From NCBI RefSeq assembly GCF_038632915.1, contig NZ_CP152050.1, forward strand, positions 1,953,001-2,017,000: a stretch of DNA of 64,000 nucleotides. Reading direction: 5' to 3'. The notes beneath the pieces were generated by a model. That model worked only from the letters and a program-made list of their open reading frames with translations, did no database searches and was not told where the DNA came from. Both the position numbers and the translations under genes were made by a program. The number at the start of each line of letters is the position of its first letter. Position 1 is the first letter of the stretch. This DNA comes from Paenisporosarcina sp. FSL H8-0542 (lineage in GTDB: Bacteria; Bacillota; Bacilli; Bacillales_A; Planococcaceae). Positions 52,935 to 62,135 of the stretch are shown piece by piece.

Positions 52935-54140
52935 TTACAGCAAACCATCTTGCCATTTTGATCGTACAAATGTATCTATACGTGACACTGCTTCTTCAAG
53001 TAAGTCGAGTGAAGTTGCGTAGGATAATCGAATTGTTGATGGGGCTCCAAAACCAGAACCCGGAATGACCGCTACATTTGCCTCAGTCAGTAGTGCTTCT
53101 ACAAATGTGTCAACTGAATCATAACCTGTTTTTGATGCTGCTTCAGAAACATCTGGAAATAAATAGAATGCTCCTTGTGGTTTTAATACTTTGAAACCTG
53201 GAATAGCTACTATTTGCGGGAAAATAATTTCAAGACGTGATTCAAACGCAGAACGCATTTCTTCTACTGTGTCCTGAGGACCATTATACGCTTCAATTGT
53301 AGCGTATTGAGAAGTAGTGACAGGGTTTGATGTGGAATGGCTCGCTAAGTCTGTCATTGCTGTAATGATTTCCTTGTTACCCGCTGCATAGCCTATACGC
53401 CATCCTGTCATGGAATGTGATTTAGACACACCATTGATAATAATCGTACGCTCTTTTGCATCGTCTGAAAGTTGAGCAATGGAAATATGTTTGGCATCTC
53501 CATAAATCAATTTTTCATAAATTTCGTCAGATATTATCCAGATGTTCGCTTCTTTACAAACTTCTGCAATTTCCTGCAATTCAGTTTTTGAGTAAATCAT
53601 CCCGGTTGGGTTACTTGGAGAATTCAAGATAACGGCACGAGTCTTGTCAGTGATTGCTTGTTTAATTTGTTGGGCAGTGATTTTGTATTGTTGTTCAGCT
53701 GTACCTTCAATATAAATAGGTACGCCTCCTGCAAGTTTCACTTGTTCTGGATAACTTACCCAATAAGGGATGGGAATGATTACTTCGTCATTTTCATTTA
53801 ATAGTACTTGGAACAATGTGTATAAAACATGTTTCGCACCAATACCAATCAAAATTTCAGACGGTTGATATGTGATTTGTTGATCACGCTGTAACTTGTT
53901 GATAATTGCTTTTTTTAATGCTGGCAAACCGCCTGCTGGTGTATATTTTGTATAACCATCATTCATCGACTTAAATGCCGCATCCAAAATGTTTTGAGGA
54001 GTATTATAATCGGGCTCGCCTGCGCCAAGACCAATCACATCAATACCTTGTTCTTTTAATTCCTTTGCTTTTGCTGTAATGGCAAGTGTTGTTGACGGTG
54101 TCAATGTCTGAACACGGTTAGCTAATATAGGTTTCATCAT
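52935..54140 (-). CDS. aspB: Aspartate aminotransferase (PLP-dependent)
   Basis: A 401-residue class I aminotransferase, subgroup Ib. The PLP Lys is in NGVSKSHSMTGWRIGYAAG (around residue 240). NSPSNPTG holds the Asn that contacts the cofactor, and the N-terminal SLTP-type start here reads TLTPSTTLAITAKAKEL. It interconverts aspartate and oxaloacetate using glutamate/2-oxoglutarate. Two adjacent ATGs (54140 and 54137) are possible behind AAGGGG. It lies between ypmB and asnS in the conserved order. Confidence 0.94.
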   Translation of the reverse strand: MMKPILANRVQTLTPSTTLAITAKAKELKEQGIDVIGLGAGEPDYNTPQNILDAAFKSMNDGYTKYTPAGGLPALKKAIINKLQRDQQITYQPSEILIGIGAKHVLYTLFQVLLNENDEVIIPIPYWVSYPEQVKLAGGVPIYIEGTAEQQYKITAQQIKQAITDKTRAVILNSPSNPTGMIYSKTELQEIAEVCKEANIWIISDEIYEKLIYGDAKHISIAQLSDDAKERTIIINGVSKSHSMTGWRIGYAAGNKEIITAMTDLASHSTSNPVTTSQYATIEAYNGPQDTVEEMRSAFESRLEIIFPQIVAIPGFKVLKPQGAFYLFPDVSEAASKTGYDSVDTFVEALLTEANVAVIPGSGFGAPSTIRLSYATSLDLLEEAVSRIDTFVRSKWQDGLL

Positions 54141-54153
54141 CGATTGTCCCCTT

Positions 54154-54636
54154 TTACATATTCAATATACGTTTCCACCATTTTCCATTTTCAAATAATA
54201 AATAAACGTAATTAAGCTTGTCGTTTTCATTTAAAAATGTAATTTCCCATACTGCATGATTTTGTTCCCAGCCAAGTTTAGTATGTAGCACCTCTTTGAC
54301 TTCAAATTCATCTTGTACAGTTTTAATGGCTTGTTTTTTCGAAATGCCATCTTTCATAAGCACTTCTTCAATTTTTAATTTTTGATTGGAGGAAGGAATA
54401 AAAACAGCTTTTTCTTCTCCGTTTTCATCGTTTCCAAGTACAGTAATATATGTATTTGTACTACTGTACACCTGTGAATCTGTCACTTCTGTTAACATTT
54501 TCTCACTAATTGCCAATTGTTCAGCATCCTGTTTTGCGCTTCTGAAAGGTTGTCCTGCTTTCCAGATGACAAACAAGCTGATACAAAGAGTTAATGAAAG
54601 AATAAATACACTGATAAAAATAAACCATTTTTTCAT
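54154..54636 (-). CDS. ypmB: YpmB, membrane-anchored PepSY-like protein
   Basis: A 160-residue protein with one N-terminal membrane helix (about 4-26) and an extracytoplasmic domain of the DUF5590/PepSY type, visible as KDGISKKQAIKTVQDEF and WEITFLNENDKLNYVYLLFENGKWWK. The location in the dinG-ypmA-ypmB-aspB series is the same as in B. subtilis. The function is unknown; PepSY domains are often protease-inhibitory, which is only a family hint. Confidence 0.88.
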   Translation of the reverse strand: MKKWFIFISVFILSLTLCISLFVIWKAGQPFRSAKQDAEQLAISEKMLTEVTDSQVYSSTNTYITVLGNDENGEEKAVFIPSSNQKLKIEEVLMKDGISKKQAIKTVQDEFEVKEVLHTKLGWEQNHAVWEITFLNENDKLNYVYLLFENGKWWKRILNM

Positions 54637-54645
54637 TTCTGCACC

Positions 54646-54816
54646 TTACGTTTTATAAATTGTGAAAACGGCTTTCTCATGATTATCTTTTTCAAGTGCC
54701 AGGCCAAACATTAAATTTCTTTGTTTCAAAGTGCGATTCAAGGCGTCCACAATTTTATACAAGTCTGATTGATAGTCAACCGTAACTGTTGATATTACTT
54801 CAATTCTGCTTTCCAT
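54646..54816 (-). CDS. ypmA: YpmA, small conserved protein (DUF4264)
   Basis: A 56-residue protein. MESRIEV at the start and NLMFGLALEKDNHEKAVFTIY at the end match YpmA of B. subtilis in length and pattern. The start is the ATG at 54814-54816 with AGGGG upstream; a longer in-frame reading would overlap the dinG stop. The function is unknown. It sits between dinG and ypmB. Confidence 0.85.
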   Translation of the reverse strand: MESRIEVISTVTVDYQSDLYKIVDALNRTLKQRNLMFGLALEKDNHEKAVFTIYKT

Positions 54817-54839
54817 TTTGTAACCCCTACTTTCTTCGC

Positions 54840-57623
54840 TCATACTTTCTCATTATACCAATTTTCAAGGTCCAAGACCATATCTTCTAGGGATACTTTC
54901 TTAACTGGGATATCTGGCAAAGCACTAATAAACTCTTTCCCATAAGATTTCGACTCAATTCTGCGATCGAGGACAATAAATACGCCACGATCGGTTGATG
55001 AACGAATTAGACGGCCAAAACCTTGACGGAATCTAAGAATCGCTTCCGGCAATGCCAGTGATGTAAATGAATTGATTCCTTGTTTGGTCAGACGGTCAGC
55101 TTGTGTTTTGAATACAGGCTCATCCGGTGAAGAAAACGGCAACCGTACCAAGATGACTGCAGTTAATGCATCTCCCGGTACATCGACACCCTCCCAAAAA
55201 CTATTCGTACCAAACAATACGGACTTTCGGAACCTCTGGAATGATTTCAATAATTTCATGCGGCTACCTGATGTCATGCCTTGGGCGAATAACATATAAT
55301 CTTCAAGCAATCCTGTATCTTGAATTAAATCGACTGTTTTTCGCAACATGTCCTGTGATGTGAAGAGCACAAAACATCGGCCTTCCGTAATCAGAACCGT
55401 TTGAATGACTGCATCGGCAACTGCTTCGATAAAATCAGATTGTGAGACATGCTGAATATCCGGCATATCATCGACAATGAATAAATTGGCTCCTTGGTAA
55501 AAATCTTTTGGCGCAGAGTAATTTTTTATGGACACCGTCTCTGGAAGCCCCAGTTGATTGACGATGAAACGATTATTTCCTGGGACTGATAACGTACCTG
55601 ACGTCCAGACGATGCCAGCACTGCCTCTCCAATCGTTAAATATTTCATTGACCGCCTGTGTACTGTTAATCGGTTTTTTATACACTTGCAGGCTACCTGG
55701 AATGCTTCTGCGATCCATTTCCACCCATACTGAATGTTCTGCAGGAGAAGATAGGAAAATATCGACCCATTCACCTGTCTTGATTTTCATTTCGTTCAAC
55801 CAATATTGCCATTCGGCAGCAACTAGTTTATCGGCATGTGTTGATTCAAGCTGACTTTTAGACATTCTCTCGAGTAAGTGTTGGGCAATTGTCACCCACC
55901 TTTGAAGGTATTGGTAAACTTCATCGAGCAATTCATAATCCAGATCTAAATCTTCGAACAAAATCGTTTGTTTCGAATGAGATTTTGTCGCAGTCTTACG
56001 GCGGACACTCTGAATAATGGATTGAATCGCTTCATCAAACTTGTCACTACACCTCATATAAATCCGATCAAGTTCATCGAACGAATAAATCACATCCACC
56101 CCATGTTTCTCCAAAACATTGGCGAAAGAAAAGGTTAATTGTTCCTGATCGCGGGTTCCAAGTTGACCAAATACATATTTCCACTGCGTGTATGAAAAGA
56201 TTCTTTCATCACGTGTATTCGCAGCTTGTACAAATTGATGTGCTTCATCAATAATAAATCCACTGATTTCATTCTTGAGTAATGGTTCCAGCCTATGCCG
56301 ATCAGTAAAGAGCATGGCATGGTTGGTAATAAGAATATCTGCATGCTGACTTTGAAGCAATGCATATGCATGGAAATCATGGTCATTCACTTCCGTTGTC
56401 TTAACGGAAAATGCATTTTTCCGGACTTTGTCGAGGAAAAATTGACCGCCACTTGAAACGTTCAGTTCCCCAACATCACCTGTAGAAGTTCTTGTTAACC
56501 AAACTAACAGCTGGCAAATAGCAAACGTTTCATCATAAGATTCGTCTTTTGCACGCAGTAATTCCTCGAAACGGTGCAAGTCGAGATAATGTCTAGCACC
56601 TTTCAAAATCGCAACTTGAACACTATTTTTTACAATGGCTTCTAATTTCGGTATTTCAACGTCATATAGTTGCTCCATTAAGTGAGTAGTGTACGTGCTG
56701 ATTAATACTTTTTTGTTTTGTTGTTTTGCATAGAAGTAACTTGGAATTAAATAACTTAGCGTCTTTCCGAGTCCCGTCGATGCTTCAATGGCCAGTTCAT
56801 TTTTTTCCTGAAAGGTTTGCCATATGGCATCCATCATCTGAAACTGCCCTTCACGTTCTTTGAAGTCCTGTAACCCTTCTGAAAAATAGAGACGTTTCTG
56901 GTTCTTGGTTTCAGGATAGAAAATGGAAGATTCCACTGGACCTTGCATGAAATACTTCTGTCGAAGCGGAATGCCTTTATAAAAATCGTAATTTTCGGAT
57001 TTGAGCATCTTTCGCTTTCTTTGAAGAGCTTCGAAAAATAAAGCAGAGATGTCGAATTTCATCTGAAAAGATCGTTTATGAATTAGTTCTAATGTTTGAA
57101 TCGGCAGTTTTTCAATTTCTTTCATACACTCTATAAATAATTCAGCGGTCGCATAGGCATCATCGTCTGCACGATGGGCATTTGTTAGTTGGATGCCCCG
57201 CTCTTGGGTAATATCCTGTAATTTATAACTGAAAGACGTCGGAAACAGTAAGCGTGACAGTTCAACGGTATCCATTTTTTTGCCTTTCCATAAAGGGAAT
57301 CCCGTACGCTTGAATTCGGCTTGTACAAAAGATAAATCAAAATTCGTATTATGCGCAACAAAGATACAATCTTCCAGCATGTCATAAATGTCTCCGGCCA
57401 CATCTTCAAAAATCGGTGCATCTTTGACGTCATCATCTGAAATATTGGTCAAGTCTTGTATGAATAAAGGGATTTTTTTACCTGGTTGAATGAAGGTTGA
57501 AAAAGTAGATTGGATTTGCCAATCTCGTACGAATACAACGGCAAATTGAATCATCCGATCCCCTTTTGCAGGCGAATGACCCGTCGTTTCAATATCTACA
57601 ACGGCATAAGTAGGGCTTAACAT
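54840..57623 (-). CDS. dinG: DinG: 3'-5' exonuclease fused to XPD-like helicase domain
   Basis: A 927-residue protein of the Gram-positive DinG type. The N-terminal DEDD exonuclease (about 1-165) has VVDIETTGHS, VAHNTNFDLSF and HRADDDAYAT. The helicase-like part has ASTGLGKTLSYLIP (Walker A), IIDEAHQF (motif II), WTSGTLS, and RQGFGRLIRSSTDRG (motif VI). Unlike YpvA, no cluster of four Cys between motifs I and II is seen. Staphylococcal DinG of this type acts as a nuclease rather than a helicase. The ATG at 57623 has only a weak ribosome binding site. It leads the dinG-ypmA-ypmB series. Confidence 0.93.
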   Translation of the reverse strand: MLSPTYAVVDIETTGHSPAKGDRMIQFAVVFVRDWQIQSTFSTFIQPGKKIPLFIQDLTNISDDDVKDAPIFEDVAGDIYDMLEDCIFVAHNTNFDLSFVQAEFKRTGFPLWKGKKMDTVELSRLLFPTSFSYKLQDITQERGIQLTNAHRADDDAYATAELFIECMKEIEKLPIQTLELIHKRSFQMKFDISALFFEALQRKRKMLKSENYDFYKGIPLRQKYFMQGPVESSIFYPETKNQKRLYFSEGLQDFKEREGQFQMMDAIWQTFQEKNELAIEASTGLGKTLSYLIPSYFYAKQQNKKVLISTYTTHLMEQLYDVEIPKLEAIVKNSVQVAILKGARHYLDLHRFEELLRAKDESYDETFAICQLLVWLTRTSTGDVGELNVSSGGQFFLDKVRKNAFSVKTTEVNDHDFHAYALLQSQHADILITNHAMLFTDRHRLEPLLKNEISGFIIDEAHQFVQAANTRDERIFSYTQWKYVFGQLGTRDQEQLTFSFANVLEKHGVDVIYSFDELDRIYMRCSDKFDEAIQSIIQSVRRKTATKSHSKQTILFEDLDLDYELLDEVYQYLQRWVTIAQHLLERMSKSQLESTHADKLVAAEWQYWLNEMKIKTGEWVDIFLSSPAEHSVWVEMDRRSIPGSLQVYKKPINSTQAVNEIFNDWRGSAGIVWTSGTLSVPGNNRFIVNQLGLPETVSIKNYSAPKDFYQGANLFIVDDMPDIQHVSQSDFIEAVADAVIQTVLITEGRCFVLFTSQDMLRKTVDLIQDTGLLEDYMLFAQGMTSGSRMKLLKSFQRFRKSVLFGTNSFWEGVDVPGDALTAVILVRLPFSSPDEPVFKTQADRLTKQGINSFTSLALPEAILRFRQGFGRLIRSSTDRGVFIVLDRRIESKSYGKEFISALPDIPVKKVSLEDMVLDLENWYNEKV

Positions 57624-57738
57624 AAAATATCAGCTCACAATTTAGACTTCTAACAAAAAAATTGTATCACAAAACATCTATGGAAGTGTAACTGACACGA
57701 TGTGATGAGGTCTATTTCAAGAAGGAGGTTATTGCCAA

Positions 57739-57989
57739 ATGGACATATGGAAACATTTCACCGCCATTTTTATCCTGGCTTTTTCATTATCTGCTTGCAA
57801 AACGGAATAAGAGGTACTTCGTGACCAACATCCTGTTGGCCCAAGTAAGCTTGCTAGTTCGTCTGCGTAAAGGGTGCAGATTCCATTTTTAATAAATTTA
57901 AAAAAGCCAAAGAAAATAATAATATCGCATTTTCCACAAAAATGGTAGATGAAAAAGAAATGATTGAAACATTACGATTCACCCTATAA
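57739..57989 (+). pseudogene. Decayed lipoprotein gene
   Basis: Behind a perfect AAGGAGG, an ATG at 57739 opens a 23-residue reading frame with a lipoprotein signal peptide and lipobox LSAC, then stops at 57808-57810. Downstream, another frame from about 57870 to 57989 encodes a well-formed charged stretch including IAFSTKMVDEKEMIETLRFTL before a TAA. Between them are stops in every frame. It looks like a small lipoprotein gene broken by frameshifts and stops. Its family is not recognisable. Confidence 0.55.
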
Positions 57990-58210
57990 AAAGACACTAT
58001 TCCAGACTGGATTCCGGTTTGCTTTTGACTTCCCCCTGTATAACTTACCTGAGCAAAAAACCTCCCGATGTTGTAAATTTGGCAGGTTCCTTCATTTTAC
58101 TCCGTTTAATTTCATCATTCCTTATAATCAAAAAGGTTATTTGGAATTTTTATGGAATATATATTTATATCTATTACATTATTCTCATTCCGAATAACTT
58201 TTAAGATTAT

Positions 58211-58741
58211 TTGAAAGGAAGTTGGCTTATAAAAAAAGAGAAAAAGATAAGAATCATATACTCACTCATATCATTAACAATGATATCAGTTATTTTGTTT
58301 ATGCTTTATTTGAATAGCTGGCATCAAAAACAATACTTTCTAGATAATATCCAATATCCCTTAGTCGAATTACAAGGAATTTTGCAACAACAAGAAACAG
58401 AAGGTTGGAACAACCCTCAGATTGTTTCGAACCAATTAAATCTTATTCTTGATGATCTATGGTATGGAACGGCTTCCCATACATTCCCCTCCAAAGGACT
58501 GAGTAAAGAAGAAATGGAAACCATCCAAAAGATTGCTTCTGCATTAAATCAATTACCGACAAATTCAAATTACCAACTAAGCACTTGGACAGAAGAAGAT
58601 ATAAAGAAAGCTCAATTTGTAAATCAAGCACTAATTAAAGCTGAACTGAAAATGGAGAATACAATTTCTGTTGACTGGGACTACTTCATGGCGCAATGTG
58701 AAATATTGCAACAAGAATTACTATTTATTAATCAACCTTGA
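58211..58741 (+). CDS. Hypothetical membrane-anchored protein with unusual start region
   Basis: I do not recognise this 176-residue protein. It has a basic N-terminus and one membrane helix (about 15-33), then an extracytoplasmic helical domain with Gln/Glu-rich segments (LVELQGILQQQETEGW). The only in-frame standard start, TTG at 58211, lies upstream of the only ribosome binding site (AAAGGAAG, 58213-58220), and the codon at the right distance is ATA (58229). So the original ATG may have mutated, or initiation is unusual. It is followed by a strong terminator, and the broken lipoprotein gene lies just upstream. Confidence 0.6.
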   Translation: MKGSWLIKKEKKIRIIYSLISLTMISVILFMLYLNSWHQKQYFLDNIQYPLVELQGILQQQETEGWNNPQIVSNQLNLILDDLWYGTASHTFPSKGLSKEEMETIQKIASALNQLPTNSNYQLSTWTEEDIKKAQFVNQALIKAELKMENTISVDWDYFMAQCEILQQELLFINQP

Positions 58742-58767
58742 GCAGTTACCTAAAATGAATTACATCA

Positions 58768-58811
58768 TAAAAAAGAGGAAAGAAGTGAGATCACTTCTTT
58801 CCTCTTTTTAT
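58768..58811. terminator. Bidirectional terminator between the hypothetical gene and panD
   Basis: A perfect 19-bp stem (58770-58788 with 58791-58809) ends in T-runs on both strands. Confidence 0.9.
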
Positions 58812-58839
58812 TCTGTACATGTTGAAATACAGTTTTTAC

Positions 58840-59223
58840 TTACATTACTGTTGCTTCAGGTTCGTAGCTGATGATTTCACGAATTGAATTATTCTCACCC
58901 ATGATGGCAACAGTTGGTTTATGTTCTTTTGCTTCATCGTTCATCACGTATGCATACGACAAAATAATGACGACGTCGCCTTTTTGAACAAGACGGGCAG
59001 CTGCTCCATTAACACAAATAACTCCACTGCCTCTTTCGCCGGCAATGATATACGTTTCAAAACGTGCACCGTTATTGTTGTTTACGATATGCACTTTTTC
59101 ATTTGGCAGCATACCGACTGCATCCAAAAGATTTTGATCGATAGTGATACTGCCTACATAATTTAAATCCGCTTCGGTCACGACAGCGCGGTGAATTTTT
59201 GAATTTAACATCATTCGTAACAT
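58840..59223 (-). CDS. panD: Aspartate 1-decarboxylase
   Basis: A 127-residue pyruvoyl-dependent enzyme that makes beta-alanine for pantothenate. The self-cleavage site Gly24-Ser25 is visible in NYVGSITID; Ser25 becomes the pyruvoyl group. The conserved [20 protein letters not shown] follows. It is the last gene of the panB-panC-panD operon, 3 bp after panC, and ends at a bidirectional terminator. Confidence 0.96.
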   Translation of the reverse strand: MLRMMLNSKIHRAVVTEADLNYVGSITIDQNLLDAVGMLPNEKVHIVNNNNGARFETYIIAGERGSGVICVNGAAARLVQKGDVVIILSYAYVMNDEAKEHKPTVAIMGENNSIREIISYEPEATVM

Positions 59224-59226
59224 GGA

Positions 59227-60078
59227 TTATTCTCCTTTATTGTTCAAAATTAAATTATCGATCAGCCGTGCTTTTTCGAAAAAGACAGCTACCGCTAAAA
59301 TAATGGACTTGTTATTTGATAAATTATTTGTCAGGTCGGGATAGCTCAACAGTTCCACATAATCAATATTCCCAGACGTGCCATTTTCGATGTGTTGTAT
59401 GGTTACTAATGTAGCTTTCTCGGCATCCTGGTTCTTTTGATAATCTTCCAGTCCCATTTGTATCGCTTGTTGGATAAGTGGCGCTTCGACACGTTCTTTT
59501 TCACTTAAGAATACATTTCTTGAACTTTTAGCTAAACCGTCCTCTTCCCTAACTGTTGGGACTCTGCGAACTTCGAGAGGGAAATTATAATCTCTTACAT
59601 ACGTTTCAATGATAGCTAGTTGCTGAGCATCTTTTTGGCCAAAATATACTTTAGTCGGCTCAACTAGATGGAAAAGCTTTGTGACAACTTTCAAGACACC
59701 ATCAAAATGTCCAGGTCTTGAAGCACCACAAAGAACATCAGCTTGAGCACCTGCACGGATTGTAATTCCGCCATCTTGCGGATACATTTCTTCCGCTTGC
59801 GGGAAGAACAACAAATCGACTCCTGCCTCAACGGCCATTTTCGTATCCCTTTCTAAATCTCGGGGATATCTGTCCAAATCCTCATTCGGACCAAATTGTG
59901 CAGGATTGACAAAAATACTCATGATCACAAAGTCATTTTCTTCTCTTGCATGTTTAACTAAAGACATATGCCCTTCATGCAAAAAGCCCATCGTTGGCAC
60001 AAAGCCGATGCTTTTACCGGCTTGTTTCGCTGCTTTTACGTTTTCTTTTAGATCGTTGATTAACTGAACTTGAATCAT
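59227..60078 (-). CDS. panC: Pantothenate synthetase
   Basis: A 283-residue ATP-dependent ligase joining pantoate and beta-alanine. [15 protein letters not shown] (around residues 26-40) includes the HxGH nucleotide-binding motif, and KSSRNVFLS corresponds to [17 protein letters not shown] is the family-specific signature. Its ATG overlaps the panB stop by 4 bp (ATGA), so the two are translationally coupled. Confidence 0.96.
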   Translation of the reverse strand: MIQVQLINDLKENVKAAKQAGKSIGFVPTMGFLHEGHMSLVKHAREENDFVIMSIFVNPAQFGPNEDLDRYPRDLERDTKMAVEAGVDLLFFPQAEEMYPQDGGITIRAGAQADVLCGASRPGHFDGVLKVVTKLFHLVEPTKVYFGQKDAQQLAIIETYVRDYNFPLEVRRVPTVREEDGLAKSSRNVFLSEKERVEAPLIQQAIQMGLEDYQKNQDAEKATLVTIQHIENGTSGNIDYVELLSYPDLTNNLSNNKSIILAVAVFFEKARLIDNLILNNKGE

Positions 60079-60911
60079 TGTTTTCCTCCGTATAACTGTT
60101 GGAATTCTTCATCTTTCATTGTGAATCGGTGTTCAACTGCTGGAAATTCACCAGATTTCACTTCATCAACATATTGTGTCAAGCCGTCTTCAATTTCTTT
60201 GCCTGCACTCGCATAAGCTTTAACAAACTTAGGCATATGATGGCTACCATAAGTCACGGTGTCATGGAATACTAGAACCTGACCATCCGTTTCAGCGCCA
60301 GCCCCAATGCCGATGACAGGAATCGTCAAAGATTCTGTGATTGTTTTAGCGAGTTGGTAAGGAATACATTCCAGAACTACCATAATGGCACCTGCCGCTT
60401 CACATGCCTTGGCATCTTCAATTAGTTTTTGAGCAGCTTCCGCAGTTTTCCCTTGTACTTTATAGCCACCTGATACGCTTGCAGATTGTGGAAGCAACCC
60501 AAGATGAGCCACTACGGGAATACCAGTACGTGACAATAAACGGATGACGTCGATCATTTCATCCGCACCTTCAATTTTCAGTGCTTGTGCATTTGTTTCC
60601 TGGAAAAGGCGAATGGCATTCGAAAGTGTAGTGTCCGTTGTCCCGTGGTAGGTTCCAAATGGCATATCCACTACAAGGAAGGTATCTTTTGCACCGCGTC
60701 TTGTTGCTTTTCCATGATGAATCATATCTTCCATTGTGACAGGAATCGTCGAATCATATCCAAGCACAACCATGCCCAGGGAATCTCCCACAAGCAAAAT
60801 TTCAACGCCTGCACTTTCTGCAATTTTTGCAGATGGATAGTCATAAGCAGTTAACATAATAATTTTATCGTTCTCTTTTTTCATATTAATAAAATCGGTC
60901 GTCGTTTTCAT
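60075..60911 (-). CDS. panB: 3-methyl-2-oxobutanoate hydroxymethyltransferase
   Basis: A 278-residue (beta/alpha)8 enzyme that makes ketopantoate, the first committed step of pantothenate synthesis. [17 protein letters not shown] near the start and [21 protein letters not shown] carry the Mg2+-binding Asp residues; [15 protein letters not shown] follows later. It opens the panBCD operon and has a leader of about 190 nt with a structured element and terminator, so its expression is probably attenuated by a metabolite. Confidence 0.96.
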   Translation of the reverse strand: MKTTTDFINMKKENDKIIMLTAYDYPSAKIAESAGVEILLVGDSLGMVVLGYDSTIPVTMEDMIHHGKATRRGAKDTFLVVDMPFGTYHGTTDTTLSNAIRLFQETNAQALKIEGADEMIDVIRLLSRTGIPVVAHLGLLPQSASVSGGYKVQGKTAEAAQKLIEDAKACEAAGAIMVVLECIPYQLAKTITESLTIPVIGIGAGAETDGQVLVFHDTVTYGSHHMPKFVKAYASAGKEIEDGLTQYVDEVKSGEFPAVEHRFTMKDEEFQQLYGGKQ

Positions 60912-60939
60912 TTCCTAGCTCCTCTCTTCGGAGAGAAAA

Positions 60940-61017
60940 CCAAAATAAAAACCCTACTGACCAGGAATGGACAGAAGGGTTGCGTAGGATAAGTAATTGG
61001 TTTCCTCCGTCCCTGTC
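60940..61017 (-). promoter_or_regulatory. Structured panBCD leader (pan-motif candidate) with overlapping terminator
   Basis: On the minus strand GACAGGG (61017-61011) pairs with CCC-TT-CTGTC (60979-60970). Further pairs CG/CG and AGGA/UCCU are separated by small purine internal loops, giving a bulged stem. The 3' arm also forms the 5' arm of a terminator: AACCCTTCTG (60981-60972) with CAGTAGGGTT (60959-60950) and a TTTTTATTTT tail. The two folds exclude each other, an attenuator design. The location upstream of panB fits the published pan motif of Firmicutes; I cannot check the covariance model. The terminator may also serve birA. Confidence 0.55.
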
Positions 61018-61106
61018 GATTAAGATCAAGGCAGAATTATTAAATTTATAAAGATCTTCTTGTATTCATCAGGTGCAGTTCTACAAAGATACTGCCCTTC
61101 GCTTTT

Positions 61107-61115
61107 ACTATAACA
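61107..61115 (-). promoter_or_regulatory. Extended -10 promoter for panBCD
   Basis: On the minus strand TGT precedes TATAGT (61112-61107), an extended -10. The -35 region (TGGAAT) is poor. It lies after the birA stop, so panBCD could be transcribed independently with a leader of about 190 nt. Confidence 0.4.
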
Positions 61116-61151
61116 GAAATAAATTGCACATTCCATCTTGATTTACTTTTC

Positions 61152-62135
61152 TTAATTTTGTATTTCGATATCAGCAGAGTAAATTCCGTGAATCTGACCA
61201 TCGTCGGTTTTGACTTGTAATACCCCATCATTTGTAATGCCGAGAGCCAAGCCTTCAATTTGCTGATTAATCATGCTCGCTTTTATTCGTTTACCGAGTG
61301 TGCACGAATAACTTTCCCATAGGATCTTCAATGGCTCAAAACCGTGCGTTATATATAAATCTGTATAAATTTCTAAATGATGCAAAATTCGTGCAATCAG
61401 TTGAGCACGATCGACTGGTTGTCCAGAAACCATTTGAATGGAAGTGGCGATCGATTGTATTTCTTCAGGGAAATCTGTTTCTAACTGGTTAACATTCACT
61501 CCGATTCCCAAAATGATGGCATGAACACGGTCCATGTCGGCCTGGAGCTCTGTCAATATTCCAGTACATTTCTTCCCATTTATTAATAGGTCATTCGGCC
61601 ATTTAATCTCTGCGCGAATGCCTGCTATATCTTCTATGGCTCTTGTGACTGCTACTGCTGCAACCAACGTGAACTGCGGTGCTTTTGTAGGCGGTATTTC
61701 CGGTCGAATGATTACACTCATCCAAATGCCTTTTCCTTGAGTAGAGGTCCATGCTCGTGCCAAACGACCTTTTCCTGCCGTTTGTTCTTCACAAACGACA
61801 ATCGAGCCATCAGGTGCTCCCGATTGTGCAAGTCGATGGGCGATAGGCTGAGTCGAAGGGCAAGTTTCTTCATAATGAATTGACTGGCCAAACCGTTTGG
61901 ATGTCAAATACTGATTAATTTTGGCGGCTTGCAATGAGTCTGGAGAGGATGTCAATACATATCCTTTTTTCTTAATGGAATTAATCACAAATCCTTCTTC
62001 TTCAAGTTCCTTAATATGTTTCCAAATAGCTGTTCGAGATAATCCAAATTCATCTGCTAATTGTTGGCCCGAGACAGGCTGACCCTTTGCAGATAATAAA
62101 CGTTTCTTAATTTCATATTTCACTGTTGGATTCAT
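61152..62135 (-). CDS. birA: Biotin-protein ligase and biotin operon repressor BirA
   Basis: A 327-residue bifunctional protein. The N-terminal winged helix (about 15-60, VSGQQLADEFGLSRTAIWKHIKEL) binds the biotin operator. The central ligase has the biotinyl-AMP loop AGKGRLARAW (usually GRGRRG) and IKWPNDLLINGKK with the biotin-contacting Lys. A small SH3-like C-terminal domain follows. It biotinylates carboxylases and represses biotin genes when loaded. Its start lies within the end of cca (23-bp overlap), so the pair is translationally linked. Confidence 0.95.
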   Translation of the reverse strand: MNPTVKYEIKKRLLSAKGQPVSGQQLADEFGLSRTAIWKHIKELEEEGFVINSIKKKGYVLTSSPDSLQAAKINQYLTSKRFGQSIHYEETCPSTQPIAHRLAQSGAPDGSIVVCEEQTAGKGRLARAWTSTQGKGIWMSVIIRPEIPPTKAPQFTLVAAVAVTRAIEDIAGIRAEIKWPNDLLINGKKCTGILTELQADMDRVHAIILGIGVNVNQLETDFPEEIQSIATSIQMVSGQPVDRAQLIARILHHLEIYTDLYITHGFEPLKILWESYSCTLGKRIKASMINQQIEGLALGITNDGVLQVKTDDGQIHGIYSADIEIQN

